IMG/VR virus record: IMGVR_UViG_3300043436_000972
Location: 1 to 46,965 of that record
Length of the DNA: 46,965 nucleotides
Source: a virus
Strand: one strand, 5' to 3'
Part shown: positions 20,425-29,000 of the stretch, piece by piece
How the letters are laid out: every line of letters begins with the position of its first letter
Position numbering within the stretch: position 1 is the stretch's first letter
Notes under the pieces: model-generated
Database searches by the model: none
Seen by the model: the letters and a program-made list of their open reading frames with translations, nothing else
What the model was told of the DNA's origin: nothing
Made by a program: the position numbers and the translations under genes

Positions 20425-20709
20425 ATGACAATGCAAACCGACGTAAAGTCCTCGCACATCGAAGCTACTGGCACGATGGAGTCTGGACGCACACGTGTTA
20501 AAGGCTACCAATGCCTGTCTGGCGGTACTGCTGGCGATATTATTTTCCGTGACGGCGGTGCTTCTGGCACTATCCGCTTGCAGTTCAATATCCCTGCAAA
20601 CACCAACAATCCGTTTTCGAACTTGATTCCCGGCGAGGGCATCTTGTTTTATACCGATGTGCACGTAACAGTGCCGACCGGCGCTAAAGTGACGGTGTTT
20701 TATGGCTAA
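20425..20709 (+). CDS. Putative minor structural protein, 94 aa
   Basis: A 94-residue beta-rich protein starting MTMQTDVKSSHIEATG. The middle (LSGGTAGDIIFRDGGASGTIRLQF) and the end (GEGILFYTDVHVTVPTGAKVTVFYG) read as a small jelly-roll or Ig-like barrel. Similar proteins are common around head genes in marine and freshwater phages. AAAGGAG precedes the ATG. The end overlaps the next start by 8 bp. Confidence 0.65.
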   Translation: MTMQTDVKSSHIEATGTMESGRTRVKGYQCLSGGTAGDIIFRDGGASGTIRLQFNIPANTNNPFSNLIPGEGILFYTDVHVTVPTGAKVTVFYG

Positions 20710-20956
20710 GTCACCAGCATGGCAACGCAAAGAGGGGAAGTCCGAGAAGGGCGGCTTGAACGCCAAGGGACGGGCCTCGTACAACAAGGCAAACCCCGGC
20801 AAGCCGGGCTTGAAGCGTCCTCAACCAGAGGGCGGCAAACGCCGCGACTCTTTTTGCGCCCGTATGGAAGGCATGAAGAAGAAGCTGACCGGAGAGAAGG
20901 CCAAGAAAGACCCGAACTCCAGAATCAACAAAAGCCTTCGGGCTTGGAATTGCTGA
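20702..20956 (+). CDS. Conserved basic phage protein (DUF6321-like), 84 aa
   Basis: An 84-residue very basic protein with the block LNAKGRASYNKANPGKPG, then KRRDSFCARMEGMKKKL and DPNSRINKSLRAWNC at the end. This pattern is highly conserved in uncultured marine and freshwater phages; I recall the name DUF6321 but cannot verify it. Strong positive charge suggests nucleic-acid binding in the virion. Function unknown. Confidence 0.75.
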   Translation: MAKSPAWQRKEGKSEKGGLNAKGRASYNKANPGKPGLKRPQPEGGKRRDSFCARMEGMKKKLTGEKAKKDPNSRINKSLRAWNC

Positions 20957-20957
20957 T

Positions 20958-21152
20958 ATGACTCAACACGACACAGCTAAAGCAGTTGCAGATGGCGCAG
21001 CAGTCTTAACAACTGTTGGCGTTATGGCGACGTGGTTGCCGCCTTTGGCTTCTCTGTTCACTATCATCTACCTTGGTCTTCGTATCTGGGAGTCTGATAC
21101 TGTTCGTGAAGCGACCAATCGTACTAAGGCTAAAAATGCCGTCGACGAGTAA
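20958..21152 (+). CDS. Putative holin
   Basis: A 64-residue protein with two hydrophobic stretches (DGAAVLTTVGVMATWLPPLA and SLFTIIYLGLRIW, about 12-44) and a charged C-terminal tail (NRTKAKNAVDE). This matches small class II or T7-type holins that pierce the inner membrane at lysis. The real lysis genes lie 14 kb downstream, where another holin candidate exists, so the two may differ in timing or one may have another role. Confidence 0.65.
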   Translation: MTQHDTAKAVADGAAVLTTVGVMATWLPPLASLFTIIYLGLRIWESDTVREATNRTKAKNAVDE

Positions 21153-21558
21153 AAAGCAGCACAACTTCATGGCGGCGATAGCGCACAGTCCTGCGTTTGC
21201 CAAGAAGGTGGGAGTTCCGCAAAGCGTTGGGAAAGATTTCAACGAAGCGGACAAGGGCAAGAAGTTTGGCTCTGGCGGGAGAACCCGTCCAGATATTCAG
21301 AAGGCAAACCGAGCTAAAACCGATCACGGGAAAATGGCTCTTTTTAAAGAAGGTGGATCTATCATGGCTACACGTAAAAACAACGGCATCACTACTGCCA
21401 AAATGGGTTCAGTGCGTACAGCGGCTCCTAGCCGTGACGGTATTGCTTCTAAAGGCAAGACCAAAGGCACTATGGTCTCTATGAAGGGCAGCACCCCCTT
21501 GGGTATGAAAAAGGGCGGCATGACCAAGAAGATGAACATGGGCGGCAAGGCCTGCTAA
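21136..21558 (+). CDS. Basic Lys/Gly-rich virion-type protein, 140 aa
   Basis: A 140-residue, strongly basic protein from ATG 21136 (overlapping the holin end by 17 bp). The N-terminal block KKQHNFMAAIAHSPAFAKK is followed by KDFNEADKGKKFG, then a LFKEGGSIMATRK junction and a low-complexity KGTMVSMKGSTPLGMKKGGMTKKMNMGGK end. A second ATG at 21364 after the GGS could once have been a separate start, so this may be a fusion of two small genes. DNA binding or internal-virion role is inferred from charge. Confidence 0.65.
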   Translation: MPSTSKKQHNFMAAIAHSPAFAKKVGVPQSVGKDFNEADKGKKFGSGGRTRPDIQKANRAKTDHGKMALFKEGGSIMATRKNNGITTAKMGSVRTAAPSRDGIASKGKTKGTMVSMKGSTPLGMKKGGMTKKMNMGGKAC

Positions 21559-21561
21559 ATC

Positions 21562-21837
21562 ATGATGGCCAGCCGTGGGATGGGGGATATTGCCCCCTCT
21601 AAAATGCCCAAGGGCGTTAAGAAAGCCCGACGGGACGATACTGACTTCACCCAATACAAAGAGGGTGGGAAGGTTAACGCCGCAGGCAATTACACAAAGC
21701 CCGGTCTTCGCAAGAAGATTGTGTCTCAAGTAAAAGCCGCGGCCACCCACGGCACTGGCGCAGGCCAGTGGTCGGCTCGTAAAGCTCAGCTAGTTGCCAA
21801 GAAGTACAAGGCGGCTGGCGGGGGTTACCGAGATTGA
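21562..21837 (+). CDS. Conserved small basic protein (DUF5872-like C-terminus), 91 aa
   Basis: A 91-residue basic protein. The second half carries YTKPGLRKKIVSQVKA and GQWSARKAQLVAKKYKAAGGGY, a block conserved in phage and mimivirus-type small proteins that I recall as DUF5872 (not verified). The YKEGGK segment at about 31-36 repeats a motif shared with neighbours. The stop overlaps the next start (TTGA). Confidence 0.7.
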   Translation: MMASRGMGDIAPSKMPKGVKKARRDDTDFTQYKEGGKVNAAGNYTKPGLRKKIVSQVKAAATHGTGAGQWSARKAQLVAKKYKAAGGGYRD

Positions 21838-22067
21838 AAGCGCCTCAGAAATCATTGAAGGACTGGGGCGACCAGAAATGGAGAACCAAAAGTGGTAAGA
21901 AATCTTCTGACACGGGTGAGCGATACCTTCCTAGTGCTGCGATTAAAAGCCTCAGTCCTGCTGAGTACGCTGCGACAACGCGTGCGAAACGTGCGGGCAA
22001 AAAAGCCGGAAAACAATTCGTAGCGCAACCTAAAACGATTGCAAAGAAAACGGCAGGATTTAGATGA
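21834..22067 (+). CDS. Conserved small basic protein, 77 aa, TTG start
   Basis: A 77-residue basic protein, MKAPQKSLKDWGDQKWRTKSG at the start, then GERYLPSAAIKSLSPAEYAATT and a Lys-rich end. This arrangement is conserved in cyanophage-like and marine phage genomes. No ATG is near the start; TTG at 21834 overlaps the upstream stop as TTGA, with GGGGG upstream, so coupled initiation is likely. Function unknown. Confidence 0.7.
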   Translation: MKAPQKSLKDWGDQKWRTKSGKKSSDTGERYLPSAAIKSLSPAEYAATTRAKRAGKKAGKQFVAQPKTIAKKTAGFR

Positions 22068-23011
22068 CTACTTCAGGACTCACCTCGTTTAACCTCGACC
22101 TCAACGACATGGTTGAGGAGGCTTTTGAACGGGCGGGTTCTGAACTCCGCACGGGCTATGACTTGCGCACTGCCCGTCGATCGCTTAACTTACTGTTTGC
22201 TGACTGGGCAAACCGTGGCGTGAACATGTGGACGTTTGAGCAAAACACCATCACGCTTGTGACTGGCCAGCCAACGTACGCAATCCCGGACGACACTGTT
22301 GACTTGCTTGACCATGTCATCCGAACAAACGCCAACGTAGCCAATAATCAGGCCGACCTGACGATTACGCGGATCAGCATGCCCACGTATGCCACCATCC
22401 CAAATAAATTGATCCAAGGCCGTCCTATTCAGGTTTGGGTACAGCGTTTGACGGGTAACTCCAGCGTTTTGGTTGGCACAGTCCAGTCGACCATCAATGC
22501 AACCGCCACAACTATTCCAATCACCTCTTTGGTGGGCGTGCCAACTGCTGGTTTCATCCAGATTGGCGCAGAGTTGATTGGATACAACGAGACAACCCCA
22601 GCTAGTGGCGCTACACCTGCGTACTTGCTCAACTGCACGCGTGGGCAGGACGGCACAACTGCGGCTAGCCACACAACTGGCGCGGCCATGAGCTTGGTTC
22701 AGAAGAACAGTATCACTGTGTGGCCAACCCCTAACCCCGGCACAACGTATCAGTTCGTCTACTGGCGCATGCGCCGTATTCAAGACGCTGGTGGCGGCAC
22801 TAAGACTATGGATGTGCCTTTCCGTTTTGTGCCCTGCTTGGCCGCAGGTCTGGCTTACTACATCGCGCTCAAAGTGCCCGAGGGTTTACAGCGCCTTGAT
22901 GTTTTGAAGCAACAATATGACGAAGCTTGGGACAGAGCCGCAGGCGAAGACCAAGAAAAGGCGGCAGTACGCTTTGTGCCTCGTCAACAGTACATTGGAA
23001 GCGGCACGTAA
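22064..23011 (+). CDS. Putative head-tail adaptor/virion protein, 315 aa
   Basis: A 315-residue structural protein. N-terminal helices (DLNDMVEEAFERAGSELRT; ARRSLNLLFADWANRGVNMW) precede a beta-rich middle (TIPITSLVGVPTAGFIQIG) and a C-terminal part with FVYWRMRRIQDAG and LAAGLAYYIALKVPEG. The helical N-terminus with repeated RTARRSLN resembles connector or tail-completion proteins of podoviruses. It overlaps the upstream gene and is 0 bp from the next. The role is inferred by position and resemblance. Confidence 0.68.
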   Translation: MTTSGLTSFNLDLNDMVEEAFERAGSELRTGYDLRTARRSLNLLFADWANRGVNMWTFEQNTITLVTGQPTYAIPDDTVDLLDHVIRTNANVANNQADLTITRISMPTYATIPNKLIQGRPIQVWVQRLTGNSSVLVGTVQSTINATATTIPITSLVGVPTAGFIQIGAELIGYNETTPASGATPAYLLNCTRGQDGTTAASHTTGAAMSLVQKNSITVWPTPNPGTTYQFVYWRMRRIQDAGGGTKTMDVPFRFVPCLAAGLAYYIALKVPEGLQRLDVLKQQYDEAWDRAAGEDQEKAAVRFVPRQQYIGSGT

Positions 23012-23443
23012 ATGGGAAACCGGTTTTCGTCCGGCAAGAACTCCATTGCGGAATGTGACCGCTGTGGGTTTCGCTTTAAGCTGCACGAATTACGTAAAGA
23101 AATTATCAAAACCAAGAACTACAATCTCTTGGTTTGCAAAACATGTTGGGACCCTGACCAGCCGCAGTTGCAGTTGGGTATGTATCCGGTGGATGACCCG
23201 CAAGGTGTGCGTGATCCGCGTCCTGACGTGAGCTACTATCAGTCTGGTAACACGGGCTTGCAGATTGTTCTGACCAACAGTTCAGGCAAAGATGCGGCAG
23301 GGCTACCGTCTGAAGGTAGCAGGGTTTTTCAGTGGGGCTGGAATCCTGTTGGGGGAGCCAGAGTTTTTGACACTGCTTTAACGCCAAATGACTTGGCAAT
23401 GGCAGCACAAGTTGGTACAGTAACGATACAGATAGGAGTCTGA
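23012..23443 (+). CDS. Zinc-ribbon virion protein, 143 aa
   Basis: A 143-residue protein with a CxxC...CxxC zinc ribbon at the N-terminus (CDRCGFRFK at 15-23, CKTCWDPD about 42-49) followed by QLQLGMYPVDDPQGVRDPRPD and a beta-rich C-terminal half. The ribbon plus DPQGVRDPRPD block is conserved in related phages. Probably a minor structural protein binding zinc. It starts directly at the stop of the previous gene. Confidence 0.75.
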   Translation: MGNRFSSGKNSIAECDRCGFRFKLHELRKEIIKTKNYNLLVCKTCWDPDQPQLQLGMYPVDDPQGVRDPRPDVSYYQSGNTGLQIVLTNSSGKDAAGLPSEGSRVFQWGWNPVGGARVFDTALTPNDLAMAAQVGTVTIQIGV

Positions 23444-23444
23444 C

Positions 23445-23636
23445 ATGGACAAAAAAGATTTAGCCCAAGACAAGAAGATGATTAAGTCTGCCGTTGGCAA
23501 GCATGAGAAAAACATGCACCCCGGTAAAAAGCCTACTAAGCTCAAAGCTGGTGGTAAGACTAACAGCGACATGCTTAAGTATGGCCGCAACATGGCCAAG
23601 GTCATGAACCAGCGCTCTGTTGGTCGTGGAGGTTAA
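23445..23636 (+). CDS. Small Lys-rich protein, 63 aa
   Basis: A 63-residue basic protein, MDKKDLAQDKKMIKSAVGKHEKN at the start, then LKAGGKTNSDMLKYGRNMAKV. It shares the AGGK motif with the neighbours. It has no hydrophobic core of note and is probably partly disordered and DNA-binding. It begins 1 bp after the previous stop. Confidence 0.65.
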   Translation: MDKKDLAQDKKMIKSAVGKHEKNMHPGKKPTKLKAGGKTNSDMLKYGRNMAKVMNQRSVGRGG

Positions 23637-23637
23637 G

Positions 23638-23835
23638 ATGGCTACATACAGACAACCAAAGAAAGAACCAACCGTTGTTGTTGGTCAGATGCCTGTTAAA
23701 GAAGCTTTGAAGGCCAACATGTCTATTGCCAATGAGCGTAGCAACCCCTACGACGGCGTGAAGACTTCTGGCATCAAGATTCGCGGTACTGGATGCGCTA
23801 CTAAAGGCACAATGGCCCGAGGTCCGATGGCATGA
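23638..23835 (+). CDS. Small conserved protein, 65 aa
   Basis: A 65-residue protein starting MATYRQPKKEPTVVVGQ and ending in TGCATKGTMARGPMA. GGAGG lies 5 nt before the ATG at 23638. The frame extends upstream to a TTG at 23620, but the ATG is better supported. The IKIRGTGCATKG segment is conserved in related phage small proteins. The end overlaps the adaptor gene start by 4 bp. Confidence 0.65.
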   Translation: MATYRQPKKEPTVVVGQMPVKEALKANMSIANERSNPYDGVKTSGIKIRGTGCATKGTMARGPMA

Positions 23836-24524
23836 ACTATACGCAACTCAGCAACGCTATTCAGGCGTACACGGAAAATACCGAAGCAAGCTTTATTGCT
23901 CAGATACCCGTGTTCGTTCAGCAAGCTGAGCAGCGTATTTACAACACCGTCCAGTTCCCGTCATTGCGTAAAAACATGACGGGCGTGATTGCCGCCAACA
24001 ACAAGTACCTGTCTGCACCGACTGACTACTTGGCCACATATTCCTTGGCGGTGATTACGGACGTGACAGCTAATGACCTGAACACCGGCACGTACGAGTA
24101 CTTGTTGAACAAGGACGTGAACTTTATCCGTCAAGCGTACCCTGTACCTGATGATAAGGGCGTACCAAAGTATTACGCGTTGTTTGGTCCCACTGTGACT
24201 GGTGCCACAATTTCTAATGAGCTGACGTTTATCATTGGCCCGACCCCCAACCAAGAGTACAACGTCGAGTTGCACTATTACTACTACCCTGAGTCCATTA
24301 CGACTGCGGCAGGCGGCCAGACATGGTTGGGTGATAACTTTGACTCAGTGCTTTTGTACGGTTCTTTGGTGGAAGCCTACACCTACATGAAGGGTGAAGC
24401 GGACATGATGACAATGTACAACACCAAGTATCAGGAAGCGCTGATGTTGGCAAAACGTCTGGGCGATGGTATGGAGCGTCAAGACGCGTACCGCTCTGGC
24501 CAATACCGTCAGAAGGTAATGTGA
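23832..24524 (+). CDS. Head-tail adaptor protein (SU10-adaptor-like)
   Basis: A 230-residue protein. The N-terminus MNYTQLSNAIQAYTENTEA, then FIAQIPVFVQQAEQRIYNTVQFP and LSAPTDYLATYSLAVI match the pattern of the SU10-type adaptor that joins portal and tail in podoviruses. Middle and C-terminal parts hold YYPESITTAAGGQTWLGDN and helices with AYTYMKGEADMM. Overlap of 4 bp with the upstream gene and 1-bp gap downstream place it in the tail-completion series. Confidence 0.82.
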   Translation: MNYTQLSNAIQAYTENTEASFIAQIPVFVQQAEQRIYNTVQFPSLRKNMTGVIAANNKYLSAPTDYLATYSLAVITDVTANDLNTGTYEYLLNKDVNFIRQAYPVPDDKGVPKYYALFGPTVTGATISNELTFIIGPTPNQEYNVELHYYYYPESITTAAGGQTWLGDNFDSVLLYGSLVEAYTYMKGEADMMTMYNTKYQEALMLAKRLGDGMERQDAYRSGQYRQKVM

Positions 24525-24525
24525 C

Positions 24526-24972
24526 ATGTCAATTGCGCAAACCACGACTACAAGCTTTCGGGTGGAGCTGCTTCAAGCAATCCACAACTTTGGCCCTACG
24601 TCACCTAACACTTTTAAGCTTGCCCTGTACACAGGCGCGGCCAACATCGGACCCGACACAACTGTGTACACAACAAGTGGCGAAGTGGTGGGTACGGGCT
24701 ACTCCGCTGGTGGCAACACGCTGACAATCTCCACATCACCAACTTCAGGCAACAACACAGGGTACGTGCCAACTGCATATATCTCGTTTGCCAACACAAG
24801 CTGGGCAAATGCGTCATTTACATGTCGTGGTGCGCTAATTTACAATGTCAGCCAAGGTAACAAATCTGTGGCTGTGTTAGATTTTGGCGCAGACAAGACT
24901 GTCAGCAATGACACCTTCCAGATCATTTTCCCTGCTTCCGATGCCAACAGTGCCATCGTGCGCATCTCTTAA
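24526..24972 (+). CDS. Virion protein, Thr/Ser-rich beta structure, 148 aa
   Basis: A 148-residue protein, MSIAQTTTTSFRVELLQAIHNF at the start, with FKLALYTGAANIG and EVVGTGYSAGGNTL, a set repeated in many phage genomes next to adaptor or fibre genes. The rest is beta-rich (DFGADKTVSNDTFQIIFPA). Probably a baseplate or tail-surface protein. Confidence 0.72.
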   Translation: MSIAQTTTTSFRVELLQAIHNFGPTSPNTFKLALYTGAANIGPDTTVYTTSGEVVGTGYSAGGNTLTISTSPTSGNNTGYVPTAYISFANTSWANASFTCRGALIYNVSQGNKSVAVLDFGADKTVSNDTFQIIFPASDANSAIVRIS

Positions 24973-24981
24973 GGACTTATC

Positions 24982-25584
24982 ATGACTAAAGAATTTTCTA
25001 GCTTTGGCGACAATGCGCAAATCAGCATGCAGTCAAACGTCACAGGCTCCGAGACTGTTGGCATTGAAGGCGTCTACCACGTAGTCTGCCGCGATGCTGA
25101 TGGCAACATCAAATGGGAAGAAGGCTTCCCCAATCTGGTCAACGCCGTTGGTAAACAGTTGATGCTTGACACATTGTTGTCTGGCGTTTCTTACACCACA
25201 GTCGGACCATACCTTGGTTTGATTTCTGGTACAGGTTTGACTTTTGCCGCCGCTGACACCATGTCTTCAAAAACATGGACGGAGTTCACGAACTACACTG
25301 TGGGCGGCTCAGCAGTGCGCGGCACGGCTGTGTTTGCTTCTGCAACTTCGACTGGCACAACGCCAACCAACGTGACCACAAAGACTGCTACGGCTATTAC
25401 CTACACCATTACAGGTGGCGGCGGTACAGTTGGCGGTTGCTTCTTGGTGACAGGTTCAGGCGCGTCTACGACACAAGGCAATACTTCTGGTACTCTGTAT
25501 AGCGCTGGCGCGTTTGCCACTGCTAAAGTTACCACCGCTGGCGATACTGTTTCAGTTACATACAGCACCACTGCAACAAGCTAA
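24982..25584 (+). CDS. Putative tail or virion protein, 200 aa
   Basis: A 200-residue protein. The N-terminus (about 1-60) includes GVYHVVCRDADGNIKWEEGFPNL followed by NAVGKQLMLDTLLSG, a pattern common in phage tail proteins. The C-terminal half is Thr/Gly/Ala-rich and beta-repetitive. AAGGA precedes the ATG. It is a structural protein of the tail by context; specific function unknown. Confidence 0.65.
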   Translation: MTKEFSSFGDNAQISMQSNVTGSETVGIEGVYHVVCRDADGNIKWEEGFPNLVNAVGKQLMLDTLLSGVSYTTVGPYLGLISGTGLTFAAADTMSSKTWTEFTNYTVGGSAVRGTAVFASATSTGTTPTNVTTKTATAITYTITGGGGTVGGCFLVTGSGASTTQGNTSGTLYSAGAFATAKVTTAGDTVSVTYSTTATS

Positions 25585-25597
25585 ATTGGAGTCTTGA

Positions 25598-26065
25598 GTG
25601 ACTCTGCTTGACCTCTCCTCAGAAATTACGCAGCGTTGTTACAAATGCGGCGAGGTTAAGCAGCTTTCTTATTTTGCTAAGCACCCTACTGGTAAGCACG
25701 GAGTAAACACAACGTGCAAAATGTGCCGAGTTGAGTATAGAAAAAAACACTACGAAGACAACAAAGAGTTAACGCTCATACAAGCATCTGAATGGGCAAA
25801 AAACAATCGCGGTAAAAAACGTTTGTATCGCGCAAAGCGTAGAGCCACTATACTTAGTGCAACACCAGCATGGGCAGACATGCAAGCAATAAATAGAATT
25901 TATGCTGAAGCAGCTTTTATGTCACAAGTGACAGGTGTTAAATACGAAGTTGACCATGCGGTTCCTCTTCAAGGCAAAAAGGTTTGTGGATTACATGTGG
26001 CAAATAATTTGCAGGTCATTAAAATGCAGGCCAACCGCAGCAAAGCAATAAAGTACGAAGGATAG
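25598..26065 (+). CDS. HNH-type homing endonuclease
   Basis: A 155-residue protein with an N-terminal zinc-finger-like CxxC...CxxC (CYKCGEVKQ at about 14-22, CKMCRVEYR about 40-48) and a C-terminal HNH-like core: VDHAVPLQGKKVCGLHVANN, then LQVIKMQANRSKA. These are typical of free-standing phage HNH endonucleases. The start is GTG at 25598 with GGAG 6 nt upstream. It lies between structural genes, which suggests a mobile insertion. The composition is Lys-rich and less Thr/Gly-rich than its neighbours. Confidence 0.88.
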   Translation: MTLLDLSSEITQRCYKCGEVKQLSYFAKHPTGKHGVNTTCKMCRVEYRKKHYEDNKELTLIQASEWAKNNRGKKRLYRAKRRATILSATPAWADMQAINRIYAEAAFMSQVTGVKYEVDHAVPLQGKKVCGLHVANNLQVIKMQANRSKAIKYEG

Positions 26066-26068
26066 AAC

Positions 26069-29000
26069 ATGGCTCTGGCACTTTTTGATCGCGTACAGGA
26101 AACAACGACAACAACAGGCACTGGCTCGGTAACGCTGGCTGGTGCTGTCCCCGGCTTTCAGTCGTTTGCCGTCGTTGGCAATGGGAATACTTGCTACTAC
26201 ACCATCGTAGACGGTTCTGCATGGGAAGTAGGCACTGGTACGTACTCTACGTCTGGCCCTACGCTTGCGCGTACAACTGTTCTGTCTAACTCCAATGGCA
26301 ACACTTCGCCAATTACTTTGGCGGCTGGGACCAAGAGCGTGTTCCTGACATACCCCGCAGGTAAGTCAGTTAACTTAAACGAGAGCGGCAACGTTAGTCC
26401 TCTGGGCACAGTGTCTTCTGGTGTATGGCAAGGCTCAACCGTTGGTGTGGCTTATGGTGGCACAGGTGTAACCGCTTCTTCTGGCGCAAACTCTGTGGTG
26501 CTGCGTGATAGCAATCAAAACATTGCGGTCAACAGAGTAAACCAATCAAACACAAACACAACTGCTGCTGGCGGAACAACGGCATTGACGGCGGCATCAA
26601 GCTATATCCATACTCTTGTTGGGACTGGCGGCCAGACTTACACGCTGCCTGATGCAACCACTCTGACAACCGGGGTAGCGTTTGTTTTTAACAACCTAGC
26701 AACAGGCACACTAACTCTTGCAAATTTTGCGGGTACCACTATTGGAACTGTTCCTAGTGGCGGCGCAGTTGCAGTCTTTTTAACACTCAACAGCACGACT
26801 GGCGGAACTTGGGACCTTCATGCGTATCTCCCGGAAGGCGTAACTTTTGGCACGAACGCTTTTAATCTTGGCACGTCAATTATCTCTGGCGGCACATGGC
26901 AGGGCGGAACAATCCAAACAGGCTACGGCGGCACGGGCCTTACAAGCTACACAAGCGGCGGCGCAGTCTACGCTAACAGCTCTTCAACACTGACATCTGG
27001 CACTTTGCCTTTAACTGCGGGCGGCACAGCAGCAACCACGGCATCGGGTGCGCGTACAAGTTTAGATGTCCCCTCAACAACAGGTTCAGGCGCAAGCGGG
27101 ACTTGGGGTATTAATATTACTGGGAATGCTGCGACAACATCTCAAACAAACTTTAGCAACCTGACAATTGGCGGTTCGCAGGTTTTGTCTGCTGCCAACT
27201 ACACCTCCTACGCCCCTTCTCTAACCGGTTCCGGTGCTTCAGGTACTTGGAATATTAACATCACGGGGTCCGCTGGGTCTGTTTCGGGTTATTTACCTTT
27301 GAGTGGGGGCACAATGACGGGCAGTCTTTCATTTGCCCAAAGCGCAAACATTAATTTTGGCTCAAGTACCAATGAAGCCGGCCCTTGGACTATCAGTATC
27401 ATCGGCTCCGGGGGCGCAACACCTGCCACAAAAGGTACGGGGTTTGGTCGAAATTTAATTGTTAAAGCGGGTAATTCTGATAACGGTGGGGGGCTTGCGG
27501 GTGGAGATTTATACCTAAGAGCAGGCGCTCCAACAGCACCTGCAACATCTTATGGCGTTGTTTATCTGTCTGATGACGGCGGGTTTACACAAGCAGGCGG
27601 ATCACTACGCGCACCAATTTTCTACGACAGCGACAACACTGCGTACTACGTAAACCCCGCTGGCGCTACCTCTGGTTCTTTTGCAGCATTTGTCGGTATT
27701 GGTGGCAACTATGGCAGTGATGATGGTAGCTGGGGAGCGCGACTGAATGTAGGCGGAACTCCTCACGCACGGCTTGATGTACGAGCCGCCGGTGACGGAA
27801 TTATCACCACCATGTACAGCCACAACGGTCAAAACCGAGGCTTTGTCGGCACGATGTCAAATCACCGACTGGCGCTGGCTGTAAACGGCAGTGAAGTTCA
27901 ATCAGTATACAGCAGCTACTCAGAATCAATAGGTTCGTATCGTGCACCAATCTTCTACGACAGCAACAACACTGCGTATTACGTAGACCCGGCAAGCACA
28001 TCAAACTTAAACGGTATCAATGTACCCGCTGGTTCTCCCGGGTTTGTAAACGCCGCTAGAGGTAGTTATTATGGTTATTCGTCCGGATACGGCACAATCA
28101 TTTATGGTGTGACAAGCGGGAGCGTAACACCTTGTTTTAACGTTGATCCTATTGCCAACCCCAGCGGTTCGTTTAACGGCAATGGCGGCGAAGTCATGTT
28201 TCGCAATGGCGTGCAGTTCATTTCGCCAAACAGCTCCAATAATGGGTACAACAACTATTTTGTTTTGCAAGATGGCTATGCTGCAGCCAATAACAGTTTT
28301 CGCGCACCAATTTTCTACGACAGCAGCAACACAGGATTCTATGTAGACCCTGCCCCCGGTGCAAATGGAATTTCGGCAAACTTTCAAGGAAGAATACAGG
28401 TAGGCACTTTTAATAACTCGCAGACAAACTCGGGGGAAGCTTGGCTGGGAAGGGCATCAGATAGAAGCTCTGGAACATTTACTGTTCAATTAGGGGGTGG
28501 ATCAAGCTCTGGCAGGAGTTTTGAAGTTGTAGATTACGCTTGGTCAGTAGTATTAGGCAGCATTAACAGTGATGGTAGTTCGTTTGCATCCGGCAGTTAT
28601 AGAGCGCCAATTTTTTATGAGCGCGACAACACTAGCTTCTATTTAGACCCCGCAAGTACTTCTGTTTTAAATGGTCTTAATTTGACTAGTGGTGTGTTAT
28701 CCCTGTCTGGGGTTAATGTTATAAGTAGGGGTGCTACTTGGACTGAATTTAGAGACCCTTCAGGGGCAACCAAATTTTGGTTGGGTAACGATGCGTCTAT
28801 TTACATGAATGCGTCAAATTATTATCTGCGTAGCAATGATTCTAGTGCTACTTTTGTAGATATTAATAGTTCTTTGTTACAGCATTCAAGTAGTTTAAGA
28901 GCGCCAATTTTTTACGATAGCAACGACACAGGTTACTATTTAAACCCAAATGGCAGTTCACTTTTGTACGGTATTGTGTTGTCGGGCAACATGTATTTCC

